Under the pieces are notes generated by a model that was not told the DNA's origin, did no database searches, and saw nothing but the letters and a program-made list of their open reading frames with translations. From contig NZ_BPFX01000004.1 in the NCBI RefSeq assembly GCF_019655855.1, positions 186,001 to 250,000 of the forward strand: a stretch of DNA of 64,000 nt. The letters run 5' to 3'. The position numbers and the translations under genes are program-made. Positions 31,642-41,147 of the stretch are shown piece by piece; within the stretch, counting starts at the first letter, position 1, and the number at the start of each line of letters is the position of its first letter. This stretch comes from Pseudomonas paralcaligenes (GTDB taxonomy: Bacteria; Pseudomonadota; Gammaproteobacteria; Pseudomonadales; Pseudomonadaceae).

Positions 31642-32531
31642 CCGACCTCGACGCCTTCCTCGAACACCTGCGCAGCGAGCGCCAGGTCTCGCCGCACACC
31701 CTCGACGGCTATCGCCGCGACCTGCTGAAAGTGCTCGCCCTGTGCGAGAAGAACGCCATCGCCGGCTGGGCCGACCTCGACACCCGCAGCCTGCGCAGCT
31801 TCGTCGCCCGCCTGCACGCCCAGGGCCAGTCCAGCCGCTCCCTGGCGCGCCTGCTCTCGGCGGTGCGCGGCTTCTATCAGTACCTCGGCCGCGAGGGCCT
31901 GTGCCGCCACGACCCGGCCGCCGGGTTGTCCGCGCCCAAGGGCGAGCGCCGCCTGCCCCGCGCGCTGGACGCCGACCGCGCGGCCCAGCTGCTCGACGGC
32001 GCGGTGGAGGACGACTTCATCGCCCGCCGCGACCAGGCCATGCTCGAACTCTTCTATTCCTCCGGCCTGCGCCTGTCCGAGCTGGTCGGACTCGATCTCG
32101 ATGGCCTCGACCTGCCCGCCGGCCTGGTGCGCGTGCGCGGCAAGGGCAACAAGGCCCGCGAGCTGCCGGTCGGACGCAAGGCCCGCGAAGCCCTGGAGGC
32201 CTGGCTGCCATTGCGCGCCCTGAGCAACCCGCAGGACGGCGCCGTGTTCGTCGGCCGCCAGGGCCGGCGCCTGACCCCGCGCGCCATCCAGCTGCGGGTG
32301 CGCGAGGCCGGCGTGCGCGAGCTGGGCCAGCACCTGCACCCGCACATGCTCAGGCACTCCTTTGCCAGCCATATGCTGGAGTCCAGCCAGGACCTGCGCG
32401 CCGTGCAGGAACTGCTCGGCCACGCCGACATCGCCACCACCCAGATCTACACCCACCTGGACTTCCAGCACCTGGCCAAGGTCTACGACGGCGCCCACCC
32501 ACGCGCCAAGCGCAAGAGCGAAACCTCATGA
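31629..32531 (+). CDS. xerC: Site-specific tyrosine recombinase XerC
   Basis: Resolves chromosome dimers at dif with XerD. The 300-residue protein has an N-terminal SAM-like domain ([27 protein letters not shown]) and all catalytic residues: R148 (SGLRLSE), K172, H239 and R242 ([11 protein letters not shown]), H265 and nucleophile Y274 (QIYTHLD). In P. aeruginosa it is called Sss. The start is a TTG at 31629 with TTGGAG nine bases before; no ATG or GTG fits. Overlaps the HAD gene by ATGA. Confidence 0.93.
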   Translation: MKLAADLDAFLEHLRSERQVSPHTLDGYRRDLLKVLALCEKNAIAGWADLDTRSLRSFVARLHAQGQSSRSLARLLSAVRGFYQYLGREGLCRHDPAAGLSAPKGERRLPRALDADRAAQLLDGAVEDDFIARRDQAMLELFYSSGLRLSELVGLDLDGLDLPAGLVRVRGKGNKARELPVGRKAREALEAWLPLRALSNPQDGAVFVGRQGRRLTPRAIQLRVREAGVRELGQHLHPHMLRHSFASHMLESSQDLRAVQELLGHADIATTQIYTHLDFQHLAKVYDGAHPRAKRKSETS

Positions 32532-33220
32532 GCATCCGCCTGATCACCTTCGACCTCGACGACACCCTGTGGGACGTGGCCCCGGTGATGCACAGCGCCG
32601 AGGCCGCGCTGCGCGACTGGCTGGCCGCCGAGGCGCCGCGCCTCGGCCCGGTGCCGATCGAACACCTGTGGGCGATCCGCGCCCGCCTGATGGAGGTCGA
32701 CCCCGGCCTCAGGCACCGCCTCAGCGAACTGCGCCGACGCATCCTGCTGCATGCCCTGCTCGATGCCGGCTACCCACAGGGCGAGGCCGATGATCTGGCC
32801 GAACTGGGCTTCCAGGTGTTCCTCGCCGCGCGCCACCAGGTCCAGCTGTACCCCGAGGTGCACCCGACCCTCGAACGCCTGGCCATGCGCTACACCCTCG
32901 GCGTGATCACCAACGGCAACGCCGACGTGCGCCGCCTGGGCCTGGCCGACTACTTCCGCTTCGCCCTGTGCGCCGAGGAACTGGGCATCGGCAAGCCCGA
33001 TCCGCATCCGTTCCGAACCGCGCTGAAACACGCCGGAGTCGAGGCCGGACAGGCCGTGCACATCGGCGATCACCCCGGCGACGACATCGCCGGCGCCAAG
33101 GCCGCCGGAATGCATGCCATCTGGTTCAACCCGAACGGCCGGACCTGGGAAGGCGATGAGGCGCCGGACAGGGAAATCCGCAGCCTCGGCGAGCTTCCGG
33201 CACTACTGCATGAGTGGTAG
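32528..33220 (+). CDS. HAD-superfamily hydrolase
   Basis: A 230-residue haloacid-dehalogenase-like phosphatase, probably cytosolic. Motif I is [10 protein letters not shown], motif II VITNGN, motif III around KPDP, and motif [18 protein letters not shown]. It belongs to the YigB-like group that follows xerC in many gammaproteobacteria; E. coli YigB dephosphorylates FMN. It is the last core gene before the polysaccharide cluster. Confidence 0.88.
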   Translation: MSIRLITFDLDDTLWDVAPVMHSAEAALRDWLAAEAPRLGPVPIEHLWAIRARLMEVDPGLRHRLSELRRRILLHALLDAGYPQGEADDLAELGFQVFLAARHQVQLYPEVHPTLERLAMRYTLGVITNGNADVRRLGLADYFRFALCAEELGIGKPDPHPFRTALKHAGVEAGQAVHIGDHPGDDIAGAKAAGMHAIWFNPNGRTWEGDEAPDREIRSLGELPALLHEW

Positions 33221-33267
33221 GTCAGGGGCACCCGTCACGGAAGTTGACGTCAGAATATCGGCTGAAA

Positions 33268-33296
33268 TTCACATTTCCGGGCAATGCCCATACAAT
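33268..33296 (+). promoter_or_regulatory. Putative sigma70 promoter of the polysaccharide operon
   Basis: TTCACA (33268-33273) and TACAAT (33291-33296), each one mismatch from consensus, are spaced by exactly 17 bases in the only sizeable gap before wbpA. Transcription from here would leave a leader of about 220 bases. I saw no JUMPstart or ops (GGCGGTAG) element. Confidence 0.6.
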
Positions 33297-33302
33297 CGCC
33301 CG

Positions 33303-33521
33303 CCACCATAACAAGACATTTCAGCGAGGCTCCTGGGCGCTAGACCGCCTAAAGAATCTCGCTCCGCTTTCGTAGCACTTGCCTCCACTTTCGGGAAAAC
33401 CGACGAAGAACCCTGGCGCGACACCCTGAATCGCTCCGAATATCTGTCTCGTCACAAGTTCCCCGTCATCGCTACCTATCTATCCCTCGTTGAGCCATGA
33501 GCGCCGTATTTGGAGTAATGG
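33303..33521 (+). other. Leader region before wbpA, no confident gene
   Basis: About 220 bases of lower-GC sequence between the putative promoter and wbpA. A frame without ATG runs open from 33312 to a TGA at 33498-33500. It encodes a plausible-looking tail (PWRDTLNRSEYLSRHKFPV) with codon choices unlike the neighbours. It could be a gene remnant or a leader peptide with a rare start; I cannot support either firmly. Confidence 0.3.
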
Positions 33522-34835
33522 ATGTCTGAAAGGACCCAAGCGACAGTTGCCAGATTCAAAAGCAAGGAAGCCATCATCGGAATCGTGGGCCTGGGCTACG
33601 TCGGCCTGCCGCTGATGCTGCGCTACAACGCCATAGGATTCCGCGTGCTCGGCATCGATATCGACACGGCCAAGGTCGACCGGCTCAATGCCGGCCAGAG
33701 CTACATCGAGCACATTGCCTGCGAGCACATCGCCCAGGCTCGCGCATCGGGTTTCGAAGCGACCACCGAGTTCGCCCGCGCCGCCGAATGCGACGCCCTG
33801 ATCCTCTGCGTACCCACCCCGCTGAACAAGTATCGCGAGCCGGACATGAGCTTCGTGATCAACACCACCGATGCGATCAAGCCCTACCTGCGCCCCGGGC
33901 AGGTGGTCTCGCTGGAGAGCACGACGTATCCCGGCACCACCGAGGAAGAACTGCTGCCCCGCGTACAGGAAGGCGGCCTGAAGGTGGGCGACGACCTCTT
34001 CCTGGTCTACTCGCCGGAGCGCGAAGACCCGGGCAATCCGAACTTCGAGACGCGCACCATCCCCAAGGTGATCGGCGGACACACGCCGGATTGCCTGCAG
34101 GTCGGCATCGCGCTCTACGAGCAGGCCATCGACAAGGTGGTGCTGGTCAGCTCGACCAAGGCGGCGGAAATGACCAAGCTGCTGGAGAACATCCACCGCG
34201 CGGTGAACATCGGCCTGGTCAACGAAATGAAGGTGGTGGCCGACCGCATGGGCATCGACATCTTCGAGGTGGTCGATGCCGCCGCGACCAAGCCGTTCGG
34301 CTTCACGCCCTACTACCCCGGCCCCGGCCTGGGTGGCCACTGCATTCCCATCGACCCGTTCTACCTGACCTGGAAGGCACGGGAGTACGGCCTGCATACC
34401 CGCTTCATCGAGCTGTCCGGCGAAGTGAACAAGGCGATGCCCGAATACGTGCTGGGCAAGCTGATGGACGGCCTGAACGACCAGGGGCGCGCGCTCAAGG
34501 GTAGTCGCGTGCTGGTGCTGGGCATCGCCTACAAGAAGAACGTCGACGACATGCGCGAGTCGCCTTCGGTGGAGATCATGGAATTGATCGAGGCCAAGGG
34601 CGGCATCGTGGCCTATAGCGATCCGCACGTTCCGGTGTTCCCGAAGATGCGCGAGCATCACTTCGAGCTGTCCAGCGAAGCGCTGACCGCCGAGAACCTG
34701 GCATCCTTCGATGCGGTCGTGCTGGCTACCGATCACGACCGCTTCGACTATGAGCTGATCCGCAGTCATGCCCGTCTGATCGTCGACAGCCGCGGCAAGT
34801 ACCGGGCGCCGGCGGACAACGTCATCAAGGCCTGA
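33522..34835 (+). CDS. wbpA: UDP-N-acetylglucosamine 6-dehydrogenase (WbpA)
   Basis: Oxidises UDP-GlcNAc to UDP-GlcNAcA with NAD, first step to UDP-ManNAc3NAcA. The 437-residue enzyme has an NAD-binding Rossmann motif [12 protein letters not shown] (20-31) and catalytic C274 in [17 protein letters not shown]. Length and order fit WbpA of P. aeruginosa O5 and not GDP-mannose dehydrogenase AlgD. The ATG at 33522 follows TTGGAG. It is the first gene of the operon. Confidence 0.92.
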   Translation: MSERTQATVARFKSKEAIIGIVGLGYVGLPLMLRYNAIGFRVLGIDIDTAKVDRLNAGQSYIEHIACEHIAQARASGFEATTEFARAAECDALILCVPTPLNKYREPDMSFVINTTDAIKPYLRPGQVVSLESTTYPGTTEEELLPRVQEGGLKVGDDLFLVYSPEREDPGNPNFETRTIPKVIGGHTPDCLQVGIALYEQAIDKVVLVSSTKAAEMTKLLENIHRAVNIGLVNEMKVVADRMGIDIFEVVDAAATKPFGFTPYYPGPGLGGHCIPIDPFYLTWKAREYGLHTRFIELSGEVNKAMPEYVLGKLMDGLNDQGRALKGSRVLVLGIAYKKNVDDMRESPSVEIMELIEAKGGIVAYSDPHVPVFPKMREHHFELSSEALTAENLASFDAVVLATDHDRFDYELIRSHARLIVDSRGKYRAPADNVIKA

Positions 34836-35843
<1,008 letters not shown>

Positions 35844-35846
35844 GCC

Positions 35847-36431
35847 ATGAGCCATTACCAGCACCCCAGCGCCATCGTCGACGACGGCGCGCAGATCGGC
35901 GAAGGCTCGCGCGTCTGGCATTTCGTGCATGTCTGCGGCGGCGCCCGCATCGGCCGGGGCGTGTCGCTCGGGCAGAACGTGTTCGTCGGCAACAAGGTCG
36001 TCATCGGCGACCACTGCAAGATCCAGAACAACGTCTCGGTCTACGACAACGTCACGCTCGAAGAAGGCGTGTTCTGCGGACCGAGCATGGTCTTCACCAA
36101 TGTCTACAACCCGCGCTCGCTGATCGAACGCAAGGACGAGTACCGCGACACCCTGGTGAAGAAAGGGGCGACCCTGGGCGCCAACTGCACCATCGTCTGC
36201 GGCGTGACCATCGGCGAGTTCGCCTTCGTTGGCGCTGGCGCGGTGATCAACAAGGACGTGTCGGCCTACGCCCTGATGGTTGGCGTGCCGGCGCGGCAGA
36301 TCGGCTGGATGAGCGAGTTCGGCGAACAGCTCGAGCTGCCTCTGGAGGGTGAAGGTAGCGCACCATGCATCCACACCGGTGCCCGCTATGTGCTTAGGGG
36401 CAAGGCGTTGACCAAGGAGGAGGCGCAATGA
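35847..36431 (+). CDS. wbpD: UDP-3-amino-sugar N-acetyltransferase (WbpD)
   Basis: A 194-residue left-handed parallel beta-helix acetyltransferase. Hexapeptide repeats run through about residues 10-150 ([44 protein letters not shown]). It acetylates the 3-amino group to give UDP-GlcNAc(3NAc)A. N-terminus [17 protein letters not shown] matches WbpD. Overlaps wbpE by ATGA. Confidence 0.92.
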   Translation: MSHYQHPSAIVDDGAQIGEGSRVWHFVHVCGGARIGRGVSLGQNVFVGNKVVIGDHCKIQNNVSVYDNVTLEEGVFCGPSMVFTNVYNPRSLIERKDEYRDTLVKKGATLGANCTIVCGVTIGEFAFVGAGAVINKDVSAYALMVGVPARQIGWMSEFGEQLELPLEGEGSAPCIHTGARYVLRGKALTKEEAQ

Positions 36432-37516
36432 TCGAGTTCATCGACCTCAAGGCGCAGCAGGCGCTGATCAAGGAAAGGATCGACGCCGGTATCCAGCGTG
36501 TCCTGGCCCATGGGCAGTACATCCTCGGCCCGGAAGTGAGCGAGCTGGAAGAAAGGCTCGCCGCCTTCGTCGGCGCCAGGTTCTGCATCAGCGTCGCCAA
36601 CGGCACCGACGCGCTGCAGATCGCCCAGATGGCGCTGGGCATCGGCCCGGGCGACGAAGTCATCACCCCCGGCTTCACCTATATCGCCACCGCCGAGACC
36701 GTCGCCCTGCTGGGGGCGAAGCCGGTATACGTGGACATCGACCCGCGTACCTACAACCTCGATCCGCAACTGCTGGAAGCGGCCATCACCCCGCGAACCA
36801 AAGCGATCATCCCGGTGTCGCTGTATGGCCAGTGCGCCGACTTCGACGCCATCAATGCCATCGCTACCCGACATGGCATTCCGGTGATCGAGGACGCCGC
36901 GCAGAGCTTCGGCGCGACCTACAGGGGCAAGCGCTCCTGCAACCTGACCACCATCGCCTGCACCAGCTTCTTCCCGAGCAAGCCATTGGGCTGCTACGGC
37001 GATGGCGGCGCGATCTTCACCAACGACGAGGAGCTGGCCAGGGTCCTGCGGCAGATCGCCCGCCACGGTCAGGATCGCCGCTACCACCACATCCGCGTCG
37101 GCGTGAACAGCCGCCTGGACAGCCTGCAGGCGGCCATCCTGCTGCCGAAGCTGGAGATTTTCCCGCGAGAACTGGAACTGCGGCAGGCAGTGGCCGGTCG
37201 TTATGCCCAGCTTCTCGAAGACGCCGGCATCGCGGCCCCCTTCGTCGAGCCTCACAACCAGAGCGCCTGGGCGCAGTATTCGGTGCAGGTGGAGGGTCGT
37301 GACCAGGTCCAGGAAAGGCTCAAGGCGGCCGGCGTTCCTACCGCGGTGCATTATCCGATTCCCCTGAACCGCCAGCCGGCGGTCCGGGACGACCTGGCCA
37401 GCCTGCCGTTCGGCGATGCCGTGGCCGAGCGGGTAATGAGCCTGCCGATGCACCCGTACCTGGACGAGAGCGCCCAGCACCACGTCGTCAGCACCCTGAA
37501 AGGAAGCCTCGCATGA
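36428..37516 (+). CDS. wbpE: UDP-3-keto-GlcNAcA aminotransferase (WbpE)
   Basis: A PLP-dependent DegT/DnrJ/EryC1 aminotransferase of 362 residues that works with WbpB, using glutamate as donor. Schiff-base lysine K185 is in [15 protein letters not shown], the same number as in P. aeruginosa WbpE; the PLP-phosphate site is [10 protein letters not shown] near 58-67. ATGA overlaps on both sides. Confidence 0.93.
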   Translation: MIEFIDLKAQQALIKERIDAGIQRVLAHGQYILGPEVSELEERLAAFVGARFCISVANGTDALQIAQMALGIGPGDEVITPGFTYIATAETVALLGAKPVYVDIDPRTYNLDPQLLEAAITPRTKAIIPVSLYGQCADFDAINAIATRHGIPVIEDAAQSFGATYRGKRSCNLTTIACTSFFPSKPLGCYGDGGAIFTNDEELARVLRQIARHGQDRRYHHIRVGVNSRLDSLQAAILLPKLEIFPRELELRQAVAGRYAQLLEDAGIAAPFVEPHNQSAWAQYSVQVEGRDQVQERLKAAGVPTAVHYPIPLNRQPAVRDDLASLPFGDAVAERVMSLPMHPYLDESAQHHVVSTLKGSLA

Positions 37517-38601
37517 GCCGCAAGATCCTGACCATCGTCGGCGCCCGCCCGCAGTTCATCAAGGCGGCGGCGGTATCACGGGAGATTCTCCGGCATCCGG
37601 GCAAGGCCGTAGAGGTGATGGTTCACACCGGGCAGCACTACGACCCGAACATGTCCCAGGTTTTCTTCGACGAACTGGAGATCCCGGCCCCGCGCTACAA
37701 CCTGGAAATCGCAGGCGGCGGCCACGGCGCGATGACGGGCCGCATGCTCGAAGGCATCGAGCGGATACTGCTGGACGAGCGGCCGGACTGGGTGCTGATC
37801 TACGGCGACACCAACTCCACCCTGGCCGGCGCGCTGGCGGCGGCGAAGCTGCATATTCCCGTGGCGCATGTCGAGGCCGGGTTGCGCTCCTTCAACATGC
37901 GCATGCCGGAGGAGGTGAATCGCATCCTCGCCGACCGCGTCTCGACCCTGCTGCTGTGTCCCACGGCCATGGCGGTGGAGAACCTGGCCCGGGAAGGCGT
38001 CACCGAAGGCGTGCATAACGTGGGCGACGTGATGTACGACGTGGCGCTGCACTACCGCGAACGCGCCAGGACGGACAGCCGTATCCTCGCCACGCTGGGG
38101 CTGGCACCAGGCGGCTTCGCGCTGGCGACCTGCCACCGCGCCGAGAATACCGACGATCCGCAGCGCCTGACCGAAATCCTTTCCGCGCTGGCCGAGATTG
38201 GCCGCGAACTGCCGGTGGTCCTGCCGCTGCATCCGCGCACCCGCAAGCTGATCGGCGACCACGGGCTGGAACGTCTGCTGGAGGCGCTGACCGTGGTGGA
38301 GCCGCTGTCATTCCTCGATATGGTGGCACTCGAACAGGCAGCGCGGGTCATACTCACCGACTCCGGCGGTGTGCAGAAGGAGGCCTTCTTCTATCGGGTG
38401 CCCTGCATCACCATGCGTGACGAAACGGAGTGGGTGGAAACGGTGGAACTGGGCTGGAACCAGATCGTGGGGGCTTCCCGGCAACGCATTCTCGAGGCAT
38501 TCGCGAAAGCCGCCAGCGGTCGCTCGAGCGACTCGCACGCGCCTTATGGCGATGGCTTCGCCAGTCGGGCGATCCTCGAAAAGATACTGAGCGCAGGTTG
38601 A
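37513..38601 (+). CDS. wbpI: UDP-GlcNAc(3NAc)A 2-epimerase (WbpI)
   Basis: Inverts C2 to give UDP-ManNAc3NAcA, the sugar donor for the chain. The 362-residue protein has the non-hydrolysing UDP-GlcNAc 2-epimerase fold: VGARPQFIKAAAVSREI, TGQHYDPNMSQVFFDEL, YGDTNSTLAGALAA, HVEAGLRSFN, CHRAENTDD and TDSGGVQKEAFF. The closely related WecB is the alternative; the four preceding genes decide for WbpI. Confidence 0.92.
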   Translation: MSRKILTIVGARPQFIKAAAVSREILRHPGKAVEVMVHTGQHYDPNMSQVFFDELEIPAPRYNLEIAGGGHGAMTGRMLEGIERILLDERPDWVLIYGDTNSTLAGALAAAKLHIPVAHVEAGLRSFNMRMPEEVNRILADRVSTLLLCPTAMAVENLAREGVTEGVHNVGDVMYDVALHYRERARTDSRILATLGLAPGGFALATCHRAENTDDPQRLTEILSALAEIGRELPVVLPLHPRTRKLIGDHGLERLLEALTVVEPLSFLDMVALEQAARVILTDSGGVQKEAFFYRVPCITMRDETEWVETVELGWNQIVGASRQRILEAFAKAASGRSSDSHAPYGDGFASRAILEKILSAG

Positions 38602-38602
38602 G

Positions 38603-39385
38603 ATGGGAGCCTTAGCGAGCCTTCTGCAGCATCGCCATATCCTCTACTCGACGGTAGTCCAGGGGTTGCGCAAGCGAACCAGCGCCAACGCGCTGGGCAT
38701 GTTCTGGCTCCTGCTCTACCCGCTGCTGTTCCTAGGCATGTACAGCCTGGTGTTCGTGCAGATCCTGCAGGTCCGGATTCCGGGGCTGGCCACCACCGAC
38801 TACATTCTGGTGGTGTTCTCCGGACTGGTGCCATTCCTGGCCTTCGCGGAGGCCTTCGGCAACGGCACGACCAGCATCGTCGCCAATCGCGACCTGCTCA
38901 TGAACACGCTGTTTCCCATAGAGCTGGTAGTGGCCAGGGAAGTGTTCGTCGGGCACGTCACCATGGGCATGGGCATGCTGCTGTTGTGGGGCACGGTGAT
39001 CCATTTCCACGGCGTCCACTGGACCCATCTGCTGGTGCCGCTGATCTACCTGCTGCAGATCATGATGGTGCTGGGCTTCGTGTGGATCACGGCGACCCTG
39101 ACGGTGTTCTTCCGCGACCTGCAGCAGGCCATCCCCATCCTGGTGCTCTTCCTGATGATGATTTCGCCCATCGGCTACACCGCCGACATGGTGCCCGACG
39201 GGCTGCAGGCCATCCTCTTCCTCAACCCGCTGGCCTGGCTGATGGAGCTTTACCGGGCATGCCTGATGCAGGGCGTCGTGCCGCTCGAACAGCTCGGCGC
39301 GTTCGCGGCCTTTTCCCTCGCCCTGTTCATGCTCGGGGGCAGTCTGATCCTGAGGCTCAAACCCTTGTTCGCCGACTATGTCTGA
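38603..39385 (+). CDS. wzm: ABC-2 type polysaccharide export permease (Wzm)
   Basis: A 260-residue inner-membrane protein with six predicted helices: the channel half of a polysaccharide ABC exporter. Conserved features are the amphipathic start RHILYSTVVQGLRKRTSANALGMFW, FFRDLQQAIPILVLFLMMISPIGY, and NPLAWLMELYRACLM near the end. It starts one base after the wbpI stop codon and overlaps wzt by eight bases. Confidence 0.93.
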   Translation: MGALASLLQHRHILYSTVVQGLRKRTSANALGMFWLLLYPLLFLGMYSLVFVQILQVRIPGLATTDYILVVFSGLVPFLAFAEAFGNGTTSIVANRDLLMNTLFPIELVVAREVFVGHVTMGMGMLLLWGTVIHFHGVHWTHLLVPLIYLLQIMMVLGFVWITATLTVFFRDLQQAIPILVLFLMMISPIGYTADMVPDGLQAILFLNPLAWLMELYRACLMQGVVPLEQLGAFAAFSLALFMLGGSLILRLKPLFADYV

Positions 39386-41147
39386 TATCGCGATCTCCAT
39401 CTCGTCCGTGAGCAAGAGCTTCCGGCGCTTCCAGCACCCCGGCTGGAGAGCGCTGGACGCACTGGGCTTGCCCGTGTCGCGCAAGCGCTACGACACCTTC
39501 CAGGCACTGGCGGACATCGACCTGGACATCGCCCGCGGCGAGAAGGTGGCGCTGATCGGCCGCAACGGCGCCGGCAAGAGCACACTGCTGCGCCTGGTCT
39601 CGGGGCAGATGCGCGCCGACCAGGGAACGATCGCGGTCAACGGCAAGGTGCAGGCGCTGATGACCCTCGGCACCGGCTTCCATCCGGACTTCACCGGGCT
39701 GGAAAACATCCGCTCTGCGCTTTCCTACCAGGGCATCCAGCCCTCGCGAATGGCCAACTGCATCGAGGAAATCGCCGACTTCACCGAGCTGGAAGGCTTC
39801 CTGCAACGCCCGGTCAAGGAATACTCGGCCGGGATGTACGCCCGCCTGGCCTTCGCGGTCGCCACCACCCTGACACCGGAAGTGCTGATCATCGATGAGA
39901 TCCTCGGCGCCGGCGACGCCTACTTCCTGGGCAAGTGCATCCAGCGCATGAAGGCACTCACCAGCCAGGGGGCGACCCTGCTGTTCGTCTCCCACGACAT
40001 CGCCTCGGTACAGATGCTCTGCGACAGGGGCGTCTGGCTCGAAGGCGGGCGAATCCGCCAGGACGGACCGTTGCTGCCGGTCAGCAAGGCCTACCTCGCC
40101 AGCGTCCGCGAGGAAGAAGAGCGCCGGGTACGGGCCAGGAGCATGTCGCTGACCAAAGGCCAGGTCTCCGCCCTGACCGGAGGCGACAGCCAGACGACCC
40201 TCCTCCGCCTGGTCGGGCAGGACGGCGCGCCGCCTTCCAGCCCTCTGCTGGTACGCGCCGTGGAATACGGGGATGCCAACGGGACCCTGGGCGGGATAGA
40301 CATGGCTGGCGCCCAGGCAGGGGCCTCCCGGCTGATCGTGGACCCTCGCTTCATGAACTGGCAGCGGGTCAAGCAGCAGGGCGAGGATGACCCCAGCTGG
40401 GCCTTCGGCGACTTCGGTGGTCGCTACAAGCATGCCCCGCTGCAGATCGCCTGGCCCGCCGACGTCCCCAGCGGTGCCTGGGTAAGGCTGGACTACCGCG
40501 CCAGCACCAGCGATCCCGTGCAGCTCGAACAGTACGCGCCGGAGCAGGACGCCTATTGCGGTCTGGCCGAGATCGCTCCGGATGCATCGCCTGCCTGGCA
40601 GACCCTGCACGTCGCGCTCCAGGAAAACCAGGCGCTCGGCGAACAGCGCAGCGCCGGCCTGATCGCCGAGCTGCAGGAGCTGGAGGTGCATGATCGGTAC
40701 GGCAGCGGAGAAATCCGCATCACGGGATTCGGCTTCTTCGATGCGGAAGACAACAGGCGGCACACCCTGATCAGCGGCGAGCCCGCCTTCGCCGTCATGG
40801 CCTTCGAGGCCAACGCGACCGTGCCGGACCCGGTGCCGGTGATCGCGGTCTACCGCCCCGACGGCACCTGTGCGATGCAGGTGATCGCCAGCCTGAGCGG
40901 ACAGCGCTTCGCCAAGCTCGAAGGCAAGGGCGGGATTCGGGTCGACTTCGCACCGCTCCTGCTCGGCCCCGGCGACTATCTGGTCTCGGTGGCGCTGTTC
41001 CACGAGCTCAATCCGGCGTCCTCGATCGAGCCTTCCGCCTACGACCTGCACGATCGCTGCCACGCCCTCAAGGTCCTCCCGCCGCCCGGCATCCAGGTGC
41101 AGATCGGCGTGGTGAACCAGCCGGCACGCTGGGAGCTGCTGCCATGA
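39378..41147 (+). CDS. wzt: Polysaccharide export ATPase with C-terminal carbohydrate-binding domain (Wzt)
   Basis: ATPase partner of Wzm. The nucleotide-binding domain (1-245) has Walker A GRNGAGKST (61-69), signature YSAGMYARL (149-157) and Walker B VLIIDE (169-174). The C-terminal Wzt carbohydrate-binding domain (about 445-570, ITGFGFFDAEDNRRHTLISG) is the module that reads the capped end of the O-chain in E. coli O9a. At 589 residues it is about 150 longer than O9a Wzt, because an extra region (about 285-435) separates the two. The carbohydrate-binding domain implies recognition of a chain terminator, presumably made by the next gene. Confidence 0.92.
   Translation: MSDIAISISSVSKSFRRFQHPGWRALDALGLPVSRKRYDTFQALADIDLDIARGEKVALIGRNGAGKSTLLRLVSGQMRADQGTIAVNGKVQALMTLGTGFHPDFTGLENIRSALSYQGIQPSRMANCIEEIADFTELEGFLQRPVKEYSAGMYARLAFAVATTLTPEVLIIDEILGAGDAYFLGKCIQRMKALTSQGATLLFVSHDIASVQMLCDRGVWLEGGRIRQDGPLLPVSKAYLASVREEEERRVRARSMSLTKGQVSALTGGDSQTTLLRLVGQDGAPPSSPLLVRAVEYGDANGTLGGIDMAGAQAGASRLIVDPRFMNWQRVKQQGEDDPSWAFGDFGGRYKHAPLQIAWPADVPSGAWVRLDYRASTSDPVQLEQYAPEQDAYCGLAEIAPDASPAWQTLHVALQENQALGEQRSAGLIAELQELEVHDRYGSGEIRITGFGFFDAEDNRRHTLISGEPAFAVMAFEANATVPDPVPVIAVYRPDGTCAMQVIASLSGQRFAKLEGKGGIRVDFAPLLLGPGDYLVSVALFHELNPASSIEPSAYDLHDRCHALKVLPPPGIQVQIGVVNQPARWELLP

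Noticed and set aside
33221..33521. JUMPstart/ops element expected before a surface polysaccharide operon
   Set aside because: No GGCGGTAG core or JUMPstart-like sequence is present; only a sigma70-like promoter was found.
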